Shown piece after piece: positions 1 to 8,672 of a stretch of DNA of 32,950 bases. The stretch is taken from positions 1-32,950 of IMG/VR virus record IMGVR_UViG_3300020470_000107. One strand, 5' to 3'. Source of the stretch: a virus. The translations under genes were made by a program, and so were the position numbers. The notes beneath the pieces were generated by a model. It had not been told where the DNA came from, did not search any database, and saw nothing but the letters and a program-made list of their open reading frames with translations. Each line of letters starts with the position of its first letter. Position 1 is the stretch's first letter.

Positions 1-41
1 AAAACCGGCATTTTGGTTTTCAAACGTCTAAAATCATAACA

Positions 42-1316
42 GTGGTTTTCGATTCATTGGTAGACGATCTGACACCTAATGTCTCAGTGCAAATGGCACA
101 GAGAATAGAGTTATGGCCACTAGATAGATTGAAGCCATACGAGAAAAATGCGAGGACACATAGTCCAGAGCAAGTTTCACAAATTGCAAAGTCAATCGTT
201 GAGTTTGGTTTTACCAATCCCATCCTGGTTGATAGCAGCGACGGAATTATTGCCGGGCATGGTCGTCTGACTGCTGCGTATGAACTAGATTTATCTACGG
301 TTCCAGTAGTAGTTCTCGATCATCTAAGCGAAAGGCAGAGGAAAGCTTATGTCTTAGCTGACAACCAGTTAGCTTTAAACGCTGGTTGGGACATGGAGCT
401 TCTTAGAAGCGAATTAAAAGATCTGGTTAGCGATGACTTTGATATAAGTCTGCTTGGTTTTAGCGATGAAGAATTAACTGATCTGATGCCTGAAGTATTG
501 GAGCCAGAATACGAAGGTGACGCGGATGAAATTCCTGAACCGCCAGAAGATCCAATTACTAAGCCAGGTGATTTATGGATACTCGGCGACCATCGTCTTC
601 TTTGCGGTGACTCAACCAATCTTCAACAAATAGAGAGGTTGATGGATGGCGAAAAGGCTGATCTTTGGTTGACTGATCCTCCTTACAACGTGGAGTACGA
701 GGGCAAGACAAAGGACAAGCTAGTTATTGAAAACGATTCAATGTCGCCACAGGAATTTAGACAGTTCCTTGTTGATGTTTATATAGCTGCTGATGCGGTA
801 ATGAAAGCCGGAGCAGGTTTTTATATTTGGCATGCTGATTCTGAAGGCTTGAACTTTCGAGGTGCTGCTGATGAGATGGGCTGGCGCGTAAGGCAATGTT
901 TGATTTGGGTAAAGCAGTCGATGGTTTTAGGAAGGCAGGATTATCACTGGAAGCATGAACCTTGCTTGTATGGATGGAAAGAAGGAGCAGCGCACACTTG
1001 GAATACAGATCGCAAACAGACAACGGTCCTGGAGTTTGACAGGCCCACACGAAGTACAGAGCATCCAACTATGAAACCTGTTGACCTTTTTCAATATCAA
1101 ATGTGCAATTCAAGTAAACAGGGTGCGGTTATTCTTGATTCCTTCGGCGGATCAGGGACGACAATGATCGCTGCCGAAAGGTCAAGACGTAAAGCTCGCT
1201 TAATGGAGCTAGATCCGCGTTATTGCGACGTAATAGTAAAAAGATGGGAGGAATATACGTCTAAAACCGCTATTTGTCGCTCTGCAAATGAACAAATGGA
1301 GGTGGTCGCTATATGA
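42..1316 (+). CDS. ParB-like domain fused to site-specific DNA methyltransferase
   Basis: Two domains are visible. Residues about 20-130 form a ParB/Srx-type domain (IELWPLDRLKPYEKNARTH, then IIAGHGRLTAA). Residues about 175-410 form an adenine/cytosine-N4 DNA methyltransferase, with the DPPY catalytic motif at 212-215 before the SAM-binding FGGSGTT motif at 368-374, a beta-class order. Proteins of this architecture are common beside phage terminases and are thought to methylate phage DNA, either against host restriction or to mark it for packaging; that role is inferred. Start uncertain: GTG at 42 has no clear ribosome binding site, ATG at 93 fits the domain boundary better, and the frame is open to the window edge, so the gene could begin outside. 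Its stop overlaps the small terminase start by ATGA. Confidence 0.9.
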   Translation: MVFDSLVDDLTPNVSVQMAQRIELWPLDRLKPYEKNARTHSPEQVSQIAKSIVEFGFTNPILVDSSDGIIAGHGRLTAAYELDLSTVPVVVLDHLSERQRKAYVLADNQLALNAGWDMELLRSELKDLVSDDFDISLLGFSDEELTDLMPEVLEPEYEGDADEIPEPPEDPITKPGDLWILGDHRLLCGDSTNLQQIERLMDGEKADLWLTDPPYNVEYEGKTKDKLVIENDSMSPQEFRQFLVDVYIAADAVMKAGAGFYIWHADSEGLNFRGAADEMGWRVRQCLIWVKQSMVLGRQDYHWKHEPCLYGWKEGAAHTWNTDRKQTTVLEFDRPTRSTEHPTMKPVDLFQYQMCNSSKQGAVILDSFGGSGTTMIAAERSRRKARLMELDPRYCDVIVKRWEEYTSKTAICRSANEQMEVVAI

Positions 1317-1822
1317 CTTTAAAAGAATATGCGGCAAAAGTTGATGTTCCTTATACGACCTTAATTCGATGGGCTGCTGCGGGTCGTTTGCCGAGTCTTA
1401 GGAAAAAAGGCAGGACATATATGATTTCTGACAAGGAAGCCTTGGACAGGGAGATAGAAGGCACTAAGTCGCCGGACAGAGGCGGCACAAGCGGCGCACC
1501 AGACCTAGAGGGTGCATTACGCAAACAAGAGGCAGATCAACGCGCTGTGCCTAGTTTTGCTAGGAGTCGTGCTATTCGGGAGGCTTTTACTGCTCGTTTA
1601 TGTGAGTTGGACTATCGATTGAAAAGTGAAAAGCTAGTGGATAAGGCTGAGATGAAGCTTCATTTAGCAAAGATGCACATGGGTTTAAGGGATTCTTTGA
1701 AGGCGATCCCTGATCGAGTAGCCCCAATTATTGCTGCTGAGACAGAGCAAACAAAAATCCACTCCATGCTTATGCGTGAGATTGGTTCAGCGTTGGAGAA
1801 TTTAAGTGGCAACAGCTATTGA
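1313..1822 (+). CDS. terminase small subunit, Nu1-like
   Basis: The N-terminal 45 residues (LKEYAAKVDVPYTTLIRWAAAGRLP, a MerR/Nu1-type helix-turn-helix) should bind the packaging start site. The rest is helical and charged, as expected for contact with the large subunit. At 169 aa it is close to lambda Nu1 (about 180 aa). It overlaps the methyltransferase by ATGA and the large terminase by 17 nt, which supports translational coupling. The pairing with a GpA-type large subunit suggests lambda-like packaging from a cos site, but no cos was identified. Family assignment rests on the HTH and position, not on strong motif identity. Confidence 0.75.
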   Translation: MTLKEYAAKVDVPYTTLIRWAAAGRLPSLRKKGRTYMISDKEALDREIEGTKSPDRGGTSGAPDLEGALRKQEADQRAVPSFARSRAIREAFTARLCELDYRLKSEKLVDKAEMKLHLAKMHMGLRDSLKAIPDRVAPIIAAETEQTKIHSMLMREIGSALENLSGNSY

Positions 1823-3686
1823 TGAATTAATTGACTATTCGCTTGAGTGTCTCCGTTTTGAAAAGGAGCTGACGGTAAGTCAATGGGCCGATGCTCATCG
1901 AATGCTTTCAAGTCGCGCTTCTTCAGAACCTGGATGTTGGAGAACGGAGAGAACTCCCTACCTCAGAGGAATAATGGATGCGTTGTCGGCATCAGATCCA
2001 ATTCAGCGTGTTGTCTTTATGAAAGGCGCGCAGTTGGGTGCGACAGAGGCTGGTAGCAATTGGCTTGGCTATATAATCTCCCACGCACCAGGACCTCTAC
2101 TTGCGGTTCAACCTACTGTCGAATTAAGCAAAAGATTATCGAAGCAGCGTCTTCAAAGCATGATTGATGATACTCCTTGTCTTTCAGAAAAGATTGCATC
2201 GCCAAGGTCGCGGGACTCAGGGAATACATTGTTCTCTAAAGAGTTCCCCGGTGGGATGATGCTTCTTACAGGAGCTAATAGTGCAGTTGGTCTTCGTTCT
2301 ACTCCTTGCCGTTATATTTTTCTGGACGAGGTGGATGCGTTTCCTACGGACGTGGAAGGGGAAGGCGATCCTGTAACGCTTGCTGAACGTAGATCGACAA
2401 CTTTCAGTCGCCGTAAAATCTTTATGGCAAGCACGCCGACAATAAAGGACTATTCGAGAATCGAGACGGAGTTCTTGTTAAGTGATCAAAGGTATTACCA
2501 CGTTCCTTGTCCTTCATGCGGTGCGATGGATTGGCTGAAGTGGCAGCAACTAAAAATGGAAGACGAAAAACCCTCAACTGTTAAATATGAATGTGAGCAT
2601 TGCCACGAGCGTTTTTCAGAATCGCATAAAACAGAACTTTTAAGTGCAGGACAATGGATACCAACAGCAGAAGGAGATGGCAAGACTGCAGGGTTTCATC
2701 TTTCGTCTTTATATAGTCCACTCGGTTGGAAATCATGGGAAGAGGTATGCGAGGACTTCCTGCGAAGTAAACACGATGCTCCAAGACTGAAAACTTGGGT
2801 TAATACAATCCTCGGAGAGACTTGGGAGGAGGATTATGCTTCGAAAGTTTCTGCCAATGCTCTTATGGAGCGTTGCGAGCATTACGAACCAGGCGTTATG
2901 CCAAAAGATAGTCTTGCTCTTACGGTAGGCGTTGACGTTCAGGACAATCGTTTAGCAATCTCTGTCTTTGCATGGCGTGGGCCATCAGATTGCGAGGAAG
3001 GATGGCTTCTATTTCACCAGGAAATTTATGGTGATCCTGGTAGACCCGAGATATGGAAACAGCTCGATGAAATTATTCTTCGTGAATGGCCTCATGAATC
3101 GGGTGCAAAGATAAGACCCGATGCAATAGCCATTGACTCTGGCGGACACTTTACTTCTGAGGTTTATCAGTATGCGAGACAAAGAGGTAGGCAGGGAGTT
3201 ATAGCTATTAAAGGTCAGTCGCAAAGAAACAAGCCAGCTATTGGTAGACCGACCAAAGTAGACGTTAATTACAAGGGCAGGTCGCTAAAGAAGGGTGCTC
3301 ATGTTTACCCAGTTGGGTCCGATACAATTAAAAACACTTTATTTTCTCGTTTGAAACATAACGAAGTAGGGCCAGGTTATTTGCATTTTCATATGTCTAC
3401 AACAGAGGAGTATTTCGAACAGCTGACTGCAGAGAAGCAAGTGATGCGATATAACCGAGGCGGTTTTGCACATAGGGAATGGATCAAAAAACCTAATGCT
3501 CGCAATGAGAGTCTCGATACCTTGGTATATGCGTATGCAGCCCTTTGCTCTATGTATATGCGTTATGACAGACGAACGGTATGGGATCAATTCTCTAAAA
3601 GAATATTAGAAGGGACTAATCCTAAGCAAAAGAAGCCTCTAAAATCTAAACAGCCCCTTAATAAGGGTTATATCAACCAATGGTGA
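1806..3686 (+). CDS. terminase large subunit, lambda GpA family
   Basis: This is the packaging motor ATPase and nuclease. N-terminal ATPase: Walker A-like FMKGAQLGATE around residues 71-81 and Walker B YIFLDEVD around 170-177, then the coupling motif MAST at 207-210. A zinc-finger-like pair follows, CPSC (235-238) and CEHC (263-266), typical of GpA-family proteins. The C-terminal nuclease has VGVDVQDN near 374-381 with acidic residues, then AIDSGGH, and DTLVYAYAAL near the end. Length 626 aa matches the family (lambda gpA 641 aa). It starts at GTG 1806, inside the small subunit gene, so translation is probably coupled. A short CCCTT/AAGGG inverted repeat lies in its last codons near 3655. Confidence 0.95.
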   Translation: MATAIDELIDYSLECLRFEKELTVSQWADAHRMLSSRASSEPGCWRTERTPYLRGIMDALSASDPIQRVVFMKGAQLGATEAGSNWLGYIISHAPGPLLAVQPTVELSKRLSKQRLQSMIDDTPCLSEKIASPRSRDSGNTLFSKEFPGGMMLLTGANSAVGLRSTPCRYIFLDEVDAFPTDVEGEGDPVTLAERRSTTFSRRKIFMASTPTIKDYSRIETEFLLSDQRYYHVPCPSCGAMDWLKWQQLKMEDEKPSTVKYECEHCHERFSESHKTELLSAGQWIPTAEGDGKTAGFHLSSLYSPLGWKSWEEVCEDFLRSKHDAPRLKTWVNTILGETWEEDYASKVSANALMERCEHYEPGVMPKDSLALTVGVDVQDNRLAISVFAWRGPSDCEEGWLLFHQEIYGDPGRPEIWKQLDEIILREWPHESGAKIRPDAIAIDSGGHFTSEVYQYARQRGRQGVIAIKGQSQRNKPAIGRPTKVDVNYKGRSLKKGAHVYPVGSDTIKNTLFSRLKHNEVGPGYLHFHMSTTEEYFEQLTAEKQVMRYNRGGFAHREWIKKPNARNESLDTLVYAYAALCSMYMRYDRRTVWDQFSKRILEGTNPKQKKPLKSKQPLNKGYINQW

Positions 3687-3695
3687 GGTGTAATT

Positions 3696-4259
3696 TTGCC
3701 AATACCGAGTTTATTCAGAGCAGGGGACACTATTCGATGGCGAGACCCGTCGAGTGTTAACTGGCTTAACGAATCCGTAACTAGTGCGGATTACACTTGC
3801 AAGTATTATCTTCGTGCTAATGCTTCAGGAGAAGCAAAGGAGATAATTGGTACGGCATATAACGACGGATGGGAGTTCGTCATTACGTCTGCCTCAACAT
3901 CGACTATGGATGCAGGCTTCTGGTGGTTTCAGGCGCGCGCGACTAAGACAGGTGATGAAGTAACTCTTTATGAAGGCAAGATTGAGGTTAAGGCTCAACT
4001 TACTTATGAAGGAACGCCTGGGGCTTATGACGGAAGAACACAGAACGAGATAGATCGAGACAATATCGAGGTGGCTTTAAGGAAGTTTAACGATGGAGCA
4101 CAGGAGTACAGGATAGGGAATAGGACCTTTAAACGTGTTGATATGGATAGCTTGCGGATTCGTTTAAGCGAATTAAAAGCAGCAATTGTTCGAGAACGGA
4201 AGGCCAACATGATCGCGAACGGTCTGGGTAATCCGCATAATTTATTCGTGAGGTTCTGA
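3696..4259 (+). CDS. head-tail joining protein, gpW-like with extra N-terminal beta domain
   Basis: The C-terminal third (from about residue 110: NEIDRDNIEVALRKFNDGAQ, then YRIGNRTFKRVDMDSLRIRL) resembles lambda gpW, a small helical protein between portal and tail connector. The first 100 residues are predicted beta-rich with many aromatic residues (WRDPSSVNWLN, GFWWFQARA) and look like a separate domain, perhaps Ig-like. At 187 aa it is far longer than gpW (68 aa), so it may be a fusion. TTG start with a GAGG Shine-Dalgarno sequence about 8 nt upstream. Its stop overlaps the portal start as TGATG. Its place between terminase and portal equals that of W in lambda. Confidence 0.65.
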   Translation: MPIPSLFRAGDTIRWRDPSSVNWLNESVTSADYTCKYYLRANASGEAKEIIGTAYNDGWEFVITSASTSTMDAGFWWFQARATKTGDEVTLYEGKIEVKAQLTYEGTPGAYDGRTQNEIDRDNIEVALRKFNDGAQEYRIGNRTFKRVDMDSLRIRLSELKAAIVRERKANMIANGLGNPHNLFVRF

Positions 4260-5818
4260 TGGGTTTAATTAATGCTTGGAAAGGCTTCTTCACTCCTGGT
4301 AATCAGGATGTGAAAGCTATTGCTCCTCGGCGGCGGATGTACGCAGGTGCAAACTCAGGTCGCCTGACTTCTAATTGGTTTGCTGCAGCGACGAGTGCTG
4401 ATAGCGAAATCAAGTCAAGTAATAAAAGACTTCGACAACGGACAAGGCAGACTTGCAGGGATAACGTCTACGCTCGTCAAGCTCAACGGTCTATTGTCCA
4501 GAACGTAATCGGCACTGGTGTTCGTATCCAATGCGATGTAAGAAAGCTCCGAGGAGGAAAACTTGATACAAAAATTAATGACACGATAGAAGCGGCTTGG
4601 AAGGAGTGGATTCGATACGATTCATGCTCTGCTTCAGGTCGAGATTCGTTAGACGATATGTCTCGTTTAATTGTTAAATCGTTATTTGAGTCTGGAGAAG
4701 TCTTCGTAAGGCTAATTAAGAGGCCATTTGGCAGAAGTAAGGTTCCTTTTGCGCTTGAGCTGCTGGAAAGTGATCAATTGGATGACGACTACGAAGGCAC
4801 GCCAAGTAAGACGACTAGTTGGCGAATGGGTATCGAAAGAGATGCTTTTCAGCGTGCTAAAAGATACGCCTTCTTCAAGAAACATCCTGGCGACACACCA
4901 TTCCCTACTCCTGTGGGTGAAAAACGCCACATGATACTTCCGGCTTCAGAAGTTATTCATTTGTTTATTGCCGATAGGCCTGGTCAGACTCGTGGGGTCA
5001 GTTGGTTAGCGAGTGCTTTACAGGACTTACACCACTTGTCGGGTTTTCAAGAAGCCAGTGTTATCAGGGCAAGAGCAGCCAGTAGTTTGATGGGTTTCAT
5101 TTCCTCACCCGAAGGAGAGCTTGACCCCGGTGGAGAAGTTATGGACGAGGAGCGTGTTTCTGAATTTCAGCCTGGGGTGTGGAAGTACCTCGCTCCTGGT
5201 GAGACCGCACATGTCCCGCAATTGGATGCTCCTAGCGGAGAATTTGAGCCGTTCCTTCGCGCAATGTTGCGAGGGCTCGCGAGTGGATGCGGTGTCTCTT
5301 ACGAGTCAGTTTCACGTGACTTTTCACAAACAAACTACTCATCCTCAAGGTTGAGTCTTATCGAGGATCGGGATCATTACAGAACGATCCAAGGCTTCTT
5401 ACAAGAGCGCTTCTTCCAGCCTGTCTTTGACCAATGGTTAGAGCTAGCTGTTCTTGGTAATACTCTTGACTTACCTACTTTTGAGACAGAACCAGATCGC
5501 TTTAAACGCGTAAGGTGGCTATTTAGAGGCTGGAATTATGTTGATCCTCAAAAAGAAATTCAAGCTGCAAAGGAAGCAGTTAAAGCAGGATTCAAGACCC
5601 AAGCTCAAGTAGTCGCCGAGTCAGGAGGAGACTTAGAAGAATTAATGGCGAGCAGAAAACGCGAAGTCGATCAAGCTGCTCAACTAAACTTAGCCTTTGA
5701 TACTAATCCTGCTTCAACGCCTACAAAGGAAGAAGTGAGTACAGTAGATGAGAAAGTCGAATCTGAATCCAATGGAGGAAAAAAAGCGCGACCTGGAAGC
5801 GCAGACTCAGACTCGTGA
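4259..5818 (+). CDS. portal protein, lambda gpB family
   Basis: 519 aa, matching lambda-family portal proteins (about 530 aa). Visible landmarks are an N-terminal arginine-rich stretch (SNKRLRQRTRQTCRDN), the segment ADRPGQTRGVSWLASALQDL followed by LSGFQEASVIRARAASSLMG, which is characteristic of the family, and an acidic, low-complexity C-tail. The dodecameric portal forms the vertex through which terminase pumps DNA and to which gpW/FII-like connectors bind. The start codon overlaps the previous stop (TGATG). The last 71 nt overlap the next gene in another frame if that gene starts at 5748. Confidence 0.93.
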   Translation: MGLINAWKGFFTPGNQDVKAIAPRRRMYAGANSGRLTSNWFAAATSADSEIKSSNKRLRQRTRQTCRDNVYARQAQRSIVQNVIGTGVRIQCDVRKLRGGKLDTKINDTIEAAWKEWIRYDSCSASGRDSLDDMSRLIVKSLFESGEVFVRLIKRPFGRSKVPFALELLESDQLDDDYEGTPSKTTSWRMGIERDAFQRAKRYAFFKKHPGDTPFPTPVGEKRHMILPASEVIHLFIADRPGQTRGVSWLASALQDLHHLSGFQEASVIRARAASSLMGFISSPEGELDPGGEVMDEERVSEFQPGVWKYLAPGETAHVPQLDAPSGEFEPFLRAMLRGLASGCGVSYESVSRDFSQTNYSSSRLSLIEDRDHYRTIQGFLQERFFQPVFDQWLELAVLGNTLDLPTFETEPDRFKRVRWLFRGWNYVDPQKEIQAAKEAVKAGFKTQAQVVAESGGDLEELMASRKREVDQAAQLNLAFDTNPASTPTKEEVSTVDEKVESESNGGKKARPGSADSDS

Positions 5819-7715
5819 TTTCGGTGCTGTTGAGTTTCGAAACCTCAACACAGAAGAACGCACGATTGAGTTCCCCTTTAGTTCTGAAACCCCTGTCAAC
5901 AGAGGCTATTTAGGCGATGAGGTGTTAGTACATGAGGAGGATTCTATTGACTTCTCTAGGCTAAATTCTTCAGCTCCTTTATTGCTAAATCATGATGTCG
6001 ACAAAATAGTCGGTGTTGTAGAAAAAGGCTGGTTGGATTCAGAAAAACGGCAGGGCCGAGTTAAAGTTCGCTTTGCTAAGAATGCGCTCGGAAGCGAAGC
6101 TCTCGATCTAGTTCGGGATAAGATATACCGCAATGTCTCATTTGGTTATTCTGTAAATGAAACCGAGGCTATCGATGACTCCAGTTACCGGGTGACCTCG
6201 TTCACTCCGGCGGAGGTATCTTTGGTCAGCGTGCCAGCAGATTTTTCGATTGGTTTGGGCCGAGCTATGGCTACTGACCAAGAGACATCTAATATGGCAG
6301 AAGAGCAGCGTGCAGACGCTGTAGTCGCGACTCCTGTCGCACCACCCCCTAAACCCCCTATCCAAAAAGTAGAAATGTCTACCACTCCTGATTTAGAAGT
6401 GGTGCGTGCTGAAGCAGAGAAATCTGTTCTTAGCAAGGAACGCGCCAGAGTTGCATCAATTCGTGAGCTTTGTGCAACACATAATCTTCCAGAGCTTGCA
6501 AAAGTTGCAGAAGATAATGGAATGAGCATTGAAGAGACTCGTACTAAGGCTCTTGAGGCAATTTCCAAAAAGCCAGTTGAGACTGTTGCTCCTGTAGAAC
6601 TAAACGAAAAAGAGTCTGCTGATTATCAAATAACAGCTGGACTTCGTGCTGCAATTACAGGCGATTGGTCTTCACGTGAGGCTGGATTCGTTAGAGAATT
6701 AAGCAACGAAGTTGAGCGTTCTGGTGTTAAACGAACATCCGACAGAAGCTTCCTTATTCCATACTCAGCTCTGCAAAAGAGGGCAACGTACGTGACTAGC
6801 GGAGCCACGACAGGAGGCAACTTAGTTGAGACAGAGTTAAAGGCTGAAGATTTCATTGAAGCCTTAAGAAATAACACTTTGATGATAGGAATGGGAGTCC
6901 GCACTCTCCCAGGTCTAGTAGGGGATGTGGCCATTCCTAGAAGGTCCGGTGTTAGCACAGGCTACTGGCTCTCTTCCGAAACTACTGCTATCACACAGTC
7001 CGAAAGTACCTTTGATCAGATCTCATTAAGTCCTAAAAACTATGGGGTCTTAAGTAAGTACTCTAGGCAGACACTTCTTCAGGCAACTCCTGGCATAGAA
7101 GCCCTTGTGAAGCGTGATCTAACTGACACCGTAAATGTTGGTGTAGACCTTGCAATCCTTAATGGTTCAGGTTCATCTGGTCAGCCAACAGGTATCCTTC
7201 AGACTTCTGGCATTGGTTCAGTTGCTGGTGGAACAAATGGTGCAGATATTACCTTAGAAAATATCATTAAGTTAGAAGAGGAAGTTCTTATTGATAACGC
7301 TGGTGGCGACAACATGGGTTATGTCACCAATGCAAAAGTTCTCTCTGCACTTAAGCAATTAAGGGCCGGTGGATCTGCTGCTGGTAACGGATCATTCCTT
7401 TGGAACACAGATCTTTCAGGAATTGGCCGTGGTGCTACACCAGGCGTTGTTAACGGCTATCGCATAGGCGTTTCTAATCAAGTTCCTTCTAACTTGACCA
7501 AGGGCTCCACAAGCGGAAGCTGCTCTGCTGTTCTATTCGGTGACTTCTCTCAAGCCATTGTCGGCTTCTGGGGTAACGGAATGGAGCTTGCGGTTTCTGA
7601 TTCTGATAACACAGACTTCCAGAAAGCTTTAACTAGCGTCAGGGCGATCACTACTCTTGATGTCGGCGTAAGACAAGCAAGTGCATTTTCAGCCATCTTG
7701 GATGTTACTACTTAG
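5748..7715 (+). CDS. prohead protease fused to HK97-fold major capsid protein
   Basis: One uninterrupted frame of 655 aa. Residues about 25-175 are an HK97-type U35 prohead protease: His in LLLNHD (82), Ser in NVSFGYS (131) and acidic residue in TPAEVSLVSVPA (156). Residues about 180-280 are proline-rich then helical (TPDLEVVRAEAEKSVLSKER), like a scaffold or delta domain. From about 330 on is the HK97 capsid fold (RTLPGLVGDVAIPRR; YGVLSKYSRQTLLQATPGIE; LAILNGSGSSGQPTGIL). HK97 encodes protease and capsid as separate genes, so this polyprotein must be cleaved after assembly. Start may be ATG 5748 or ATG 5772. It is followed directly by a strong terminator, consistent with high expression. Confidence 0.93.
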   Translation: MRKSNLNPMEEKKRDLEAQTQTRDFGAVEFRNLNTEERTIEFPFSSETPVNRGYLGDEVLVHEEDSIDFSRLNSSAPLLLNHDVDKIVGVVEKGWLDSEKRQGRVKVRFAKNALGSEALDLVRDKIYRNVSFGYSVNETEAIDDSSYRVTSFTPAEVSLVSVPADFSIGLGRAMATDQETSNMAEEQRADAVVATPVAPPPKPPIQKVEMSTTPDLEVVRAEAEKSVLSKERARVASIRELCATHNLPELAKVAEDNGMSIEETRTKALEAISKKPVETVAPVELNEKESADYQITAGLRAAITGDWSSREAGFVRELSNEVERSGVKRTSDRSFLIPYSALQKRATYVTSGATTGGNLVETELKAEDFIEALRNNTLMIGMGVRTLPGLVGDVAIPRRSGVSTGYWLSSETTAITQSESTFDQISLSPKNYGVLSKYSRQTLLQATPGIEALVKRDLTDTVNVGVDLAILNGSGSSGQPTGILQTSGIGSVAGGTNGADITLENIIKLEEEVLIDNAGGDNMGYVTNAKVLSALKQLRAGGSAAGNGSFLWNTDLSGIGRGATPGVVNGYRIGVSNQVPSNLTKGSTSGSCSAVLFGDFSQAIVGFWGNGMELAVSDSDNTDFQKALTSVRAITTLDVGVRQASAFSAILDVTT

Positions 7716-7720
7716 TAGTT

Positions 7721-7757
7721 AGGGAGGGGGCTTCGGCCCCCTTTTCTTTTTCTTTTT
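7721..7757 (+). terminator. rho-independent terminator after capsid gene
   Basis: A GGGGGC stem (7726-7731), UUCG loop and GCCCCC complement (7736-7741) are followed by a long T-rich run broken only by single C bases. It lies 5 nt after the capsid stop. Partial termination here would keep capsid mRNA more abundant than the tail genes downstream. Confidence 0.9.
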
Positions 7758-7763
7758 GTATCC

Positions 7764-7958
7764 ATGAAAGTACAAATTACACGAAATGTTGGTGTTAGTG
7801 GTCAACATTTAGGCAAGGGAGAAGTTCACGATCTTCCTGAAGCAGACGCTACTTATTTAATAAGACAAGGTAAGGCCACTGAAGCTATTGAGGCCCCAGC
7901 TTGTCCACCAAAGCCAAAAGCAAAGAAGCCCAAGGTAACTACTGATGGCGCTGAGTGA
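7764..7958 (+). CDS. small head-associated protein, unknown function
   Basis: 64 aa. The first 40 residues (MKVQITRNVGVSGQHLGKGE, then HDLPEADATYLIRQGKA) match a pattern often seen in small phage proteins encoded just after the capsid: a short beta strand, a loop and a helix ending in a small KA segment. The tail is Lys/Pro-rich (PPKPKAKKPK). It may be a decoration or head completion protein, but no function is established from sequence. It lies directly after the terminator and overlaps the next gene by 14 nt. Confidence 0.7.
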   Translation: MKVQITRNVGVSGQHLGKGEVHDLPEADATYLIRQGKATEAIEAPACPPKPKAKKPKVTTDGAE

Positions 7959-8232
7959 AGATTCAACAACTTTAAATGCCTACCTCGCGGACTTCGGAGT
8001 GTCTTGTACAGCCGGTTCTGTTACGGCTGACGCGATACTGGATCAGCCTTCCGAGGACTTGATAGACGGCACAATTATTTTTACTGATTATTTGTTAACA
8101 GCTCTCAACTCTTCTTTTGGTAACTTAGTCTCTGGTGATTCGATTACATGCGATAGCGTTGCTTATACCGTTAGAGAAACGCGCAAATTAGATGATGGAA
8201 CGTTTGTTGAAATCTCACTTCAGAAAACATAA
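7945..8232 (+). CDS. head-tail connector, lambda FII-like
   Basis: 95 aa with the beta-rich pattern of FII-type connectors: an internal ILDQPSEDLIDG segment, a GD turn (LVSGDSITCDSVAYTVRET) and a terminal DDGTFVEISLQKT strand, comparable to the GD....Y.V......DG...L layout of lambda gpFII. It would complete the head neck and receive the tail. Its position between capsid and U-like tail terminator is the expected one. It overlaps its neighbours by 14 nt and by ATAATG. Confidence 0.65.
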   Translation: MALSEDSTTLNAYLADFGVSCTAGSVTADAILDQPSEDLIDGTIIFTDYLLTALNSSFGNLVSGDSITCDSVAYTVRETRKLDDGTFVEISLQKT

Positions 8233-8672
8233 TGACTACAAAGAGAGAAAGTATCCTTGATGCAATTAAAACTGCCTTGGCTGGTACAGCAGGTGGTGTT
8301 GGAACAAATATCTATCGCGAACGAGTCACAGCAATTTCGCGTGGAGAATCTCCAGCAATTGTTATTGAGCCAATTAGTGATAATTCAGAGGCGAGTTTTT
8401 CTTTGCCAAAATTAGACTGGTCTCTCACTGTTCGTGTGTCGGTAATTTGTAGGGGTTCAGCAAGTACAACACCATATGAAGTTGCAGACCCAGTTATTGA
8501 GTCAATGCATAGCAAGCTTCTGGCTGATTTAACGCTTGGAGGATATGCAATAGATATTCAACCGGGCAATGTAACGTTTGATTTAGTAGATGCTGATCAA
8601 CCTAGCGCTGTCATCGGTTGTGATTATCTCGTAAGGTATAGAACTGCTGTTGCCGACCTAACAAGCTCATAA
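8232..8672 (+). CDS. tail terminator / minor tail protein, lambda gpU-like
   Basis: 146 aa. It begins with a helix (KRESILDAIKTALAG), then beta strands with SPAIVIEPISDN and LDWSLTVRVSVICRG, a helix (VADPVIESMHSKLLADLTLG) and a final strand (VIGCDYLVRYRTA). This is the organisation of gpU-type tail terminator proteins, which cap the finished tail tube and join it to the head. Its start overlaps the previous stop (TAATG). The family assignment comes from fold pattern and gene order. Confidence 0.75.
   Translation: MTTKRESILDAIKTALAGTAGGVGTNIYRERVTAISRGESPAIVIEPISDNSEASFSLPKLDWSLTVRVSVICRGSASTTPYEVADPVIESMHSKLLADLTLGGYAIDIQPGNVTFDLVDADQPSAVIGCDYLVRYRTAVADLTSS

Noticed and set aside
1-20. AAAACC...GGTTTT inverted repeat at the window start
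   Set aside because: Possible hairpin, but it lies at the window edge and in a frame continuous with the first gene; not enough context.
757-1068. 103-codon minus-strand frame inside the methyltransferase gene
   Set aside because: Shadow frame; the plus-strand motifs DPPY and FGGSGTT are decisive.
3652-3668. CCCTT/AAGGG inverted repeat at the end of the terminase gene
   Set aside because: It lies in sense codons before the stop, has no T run and is short, so not called a terminator.
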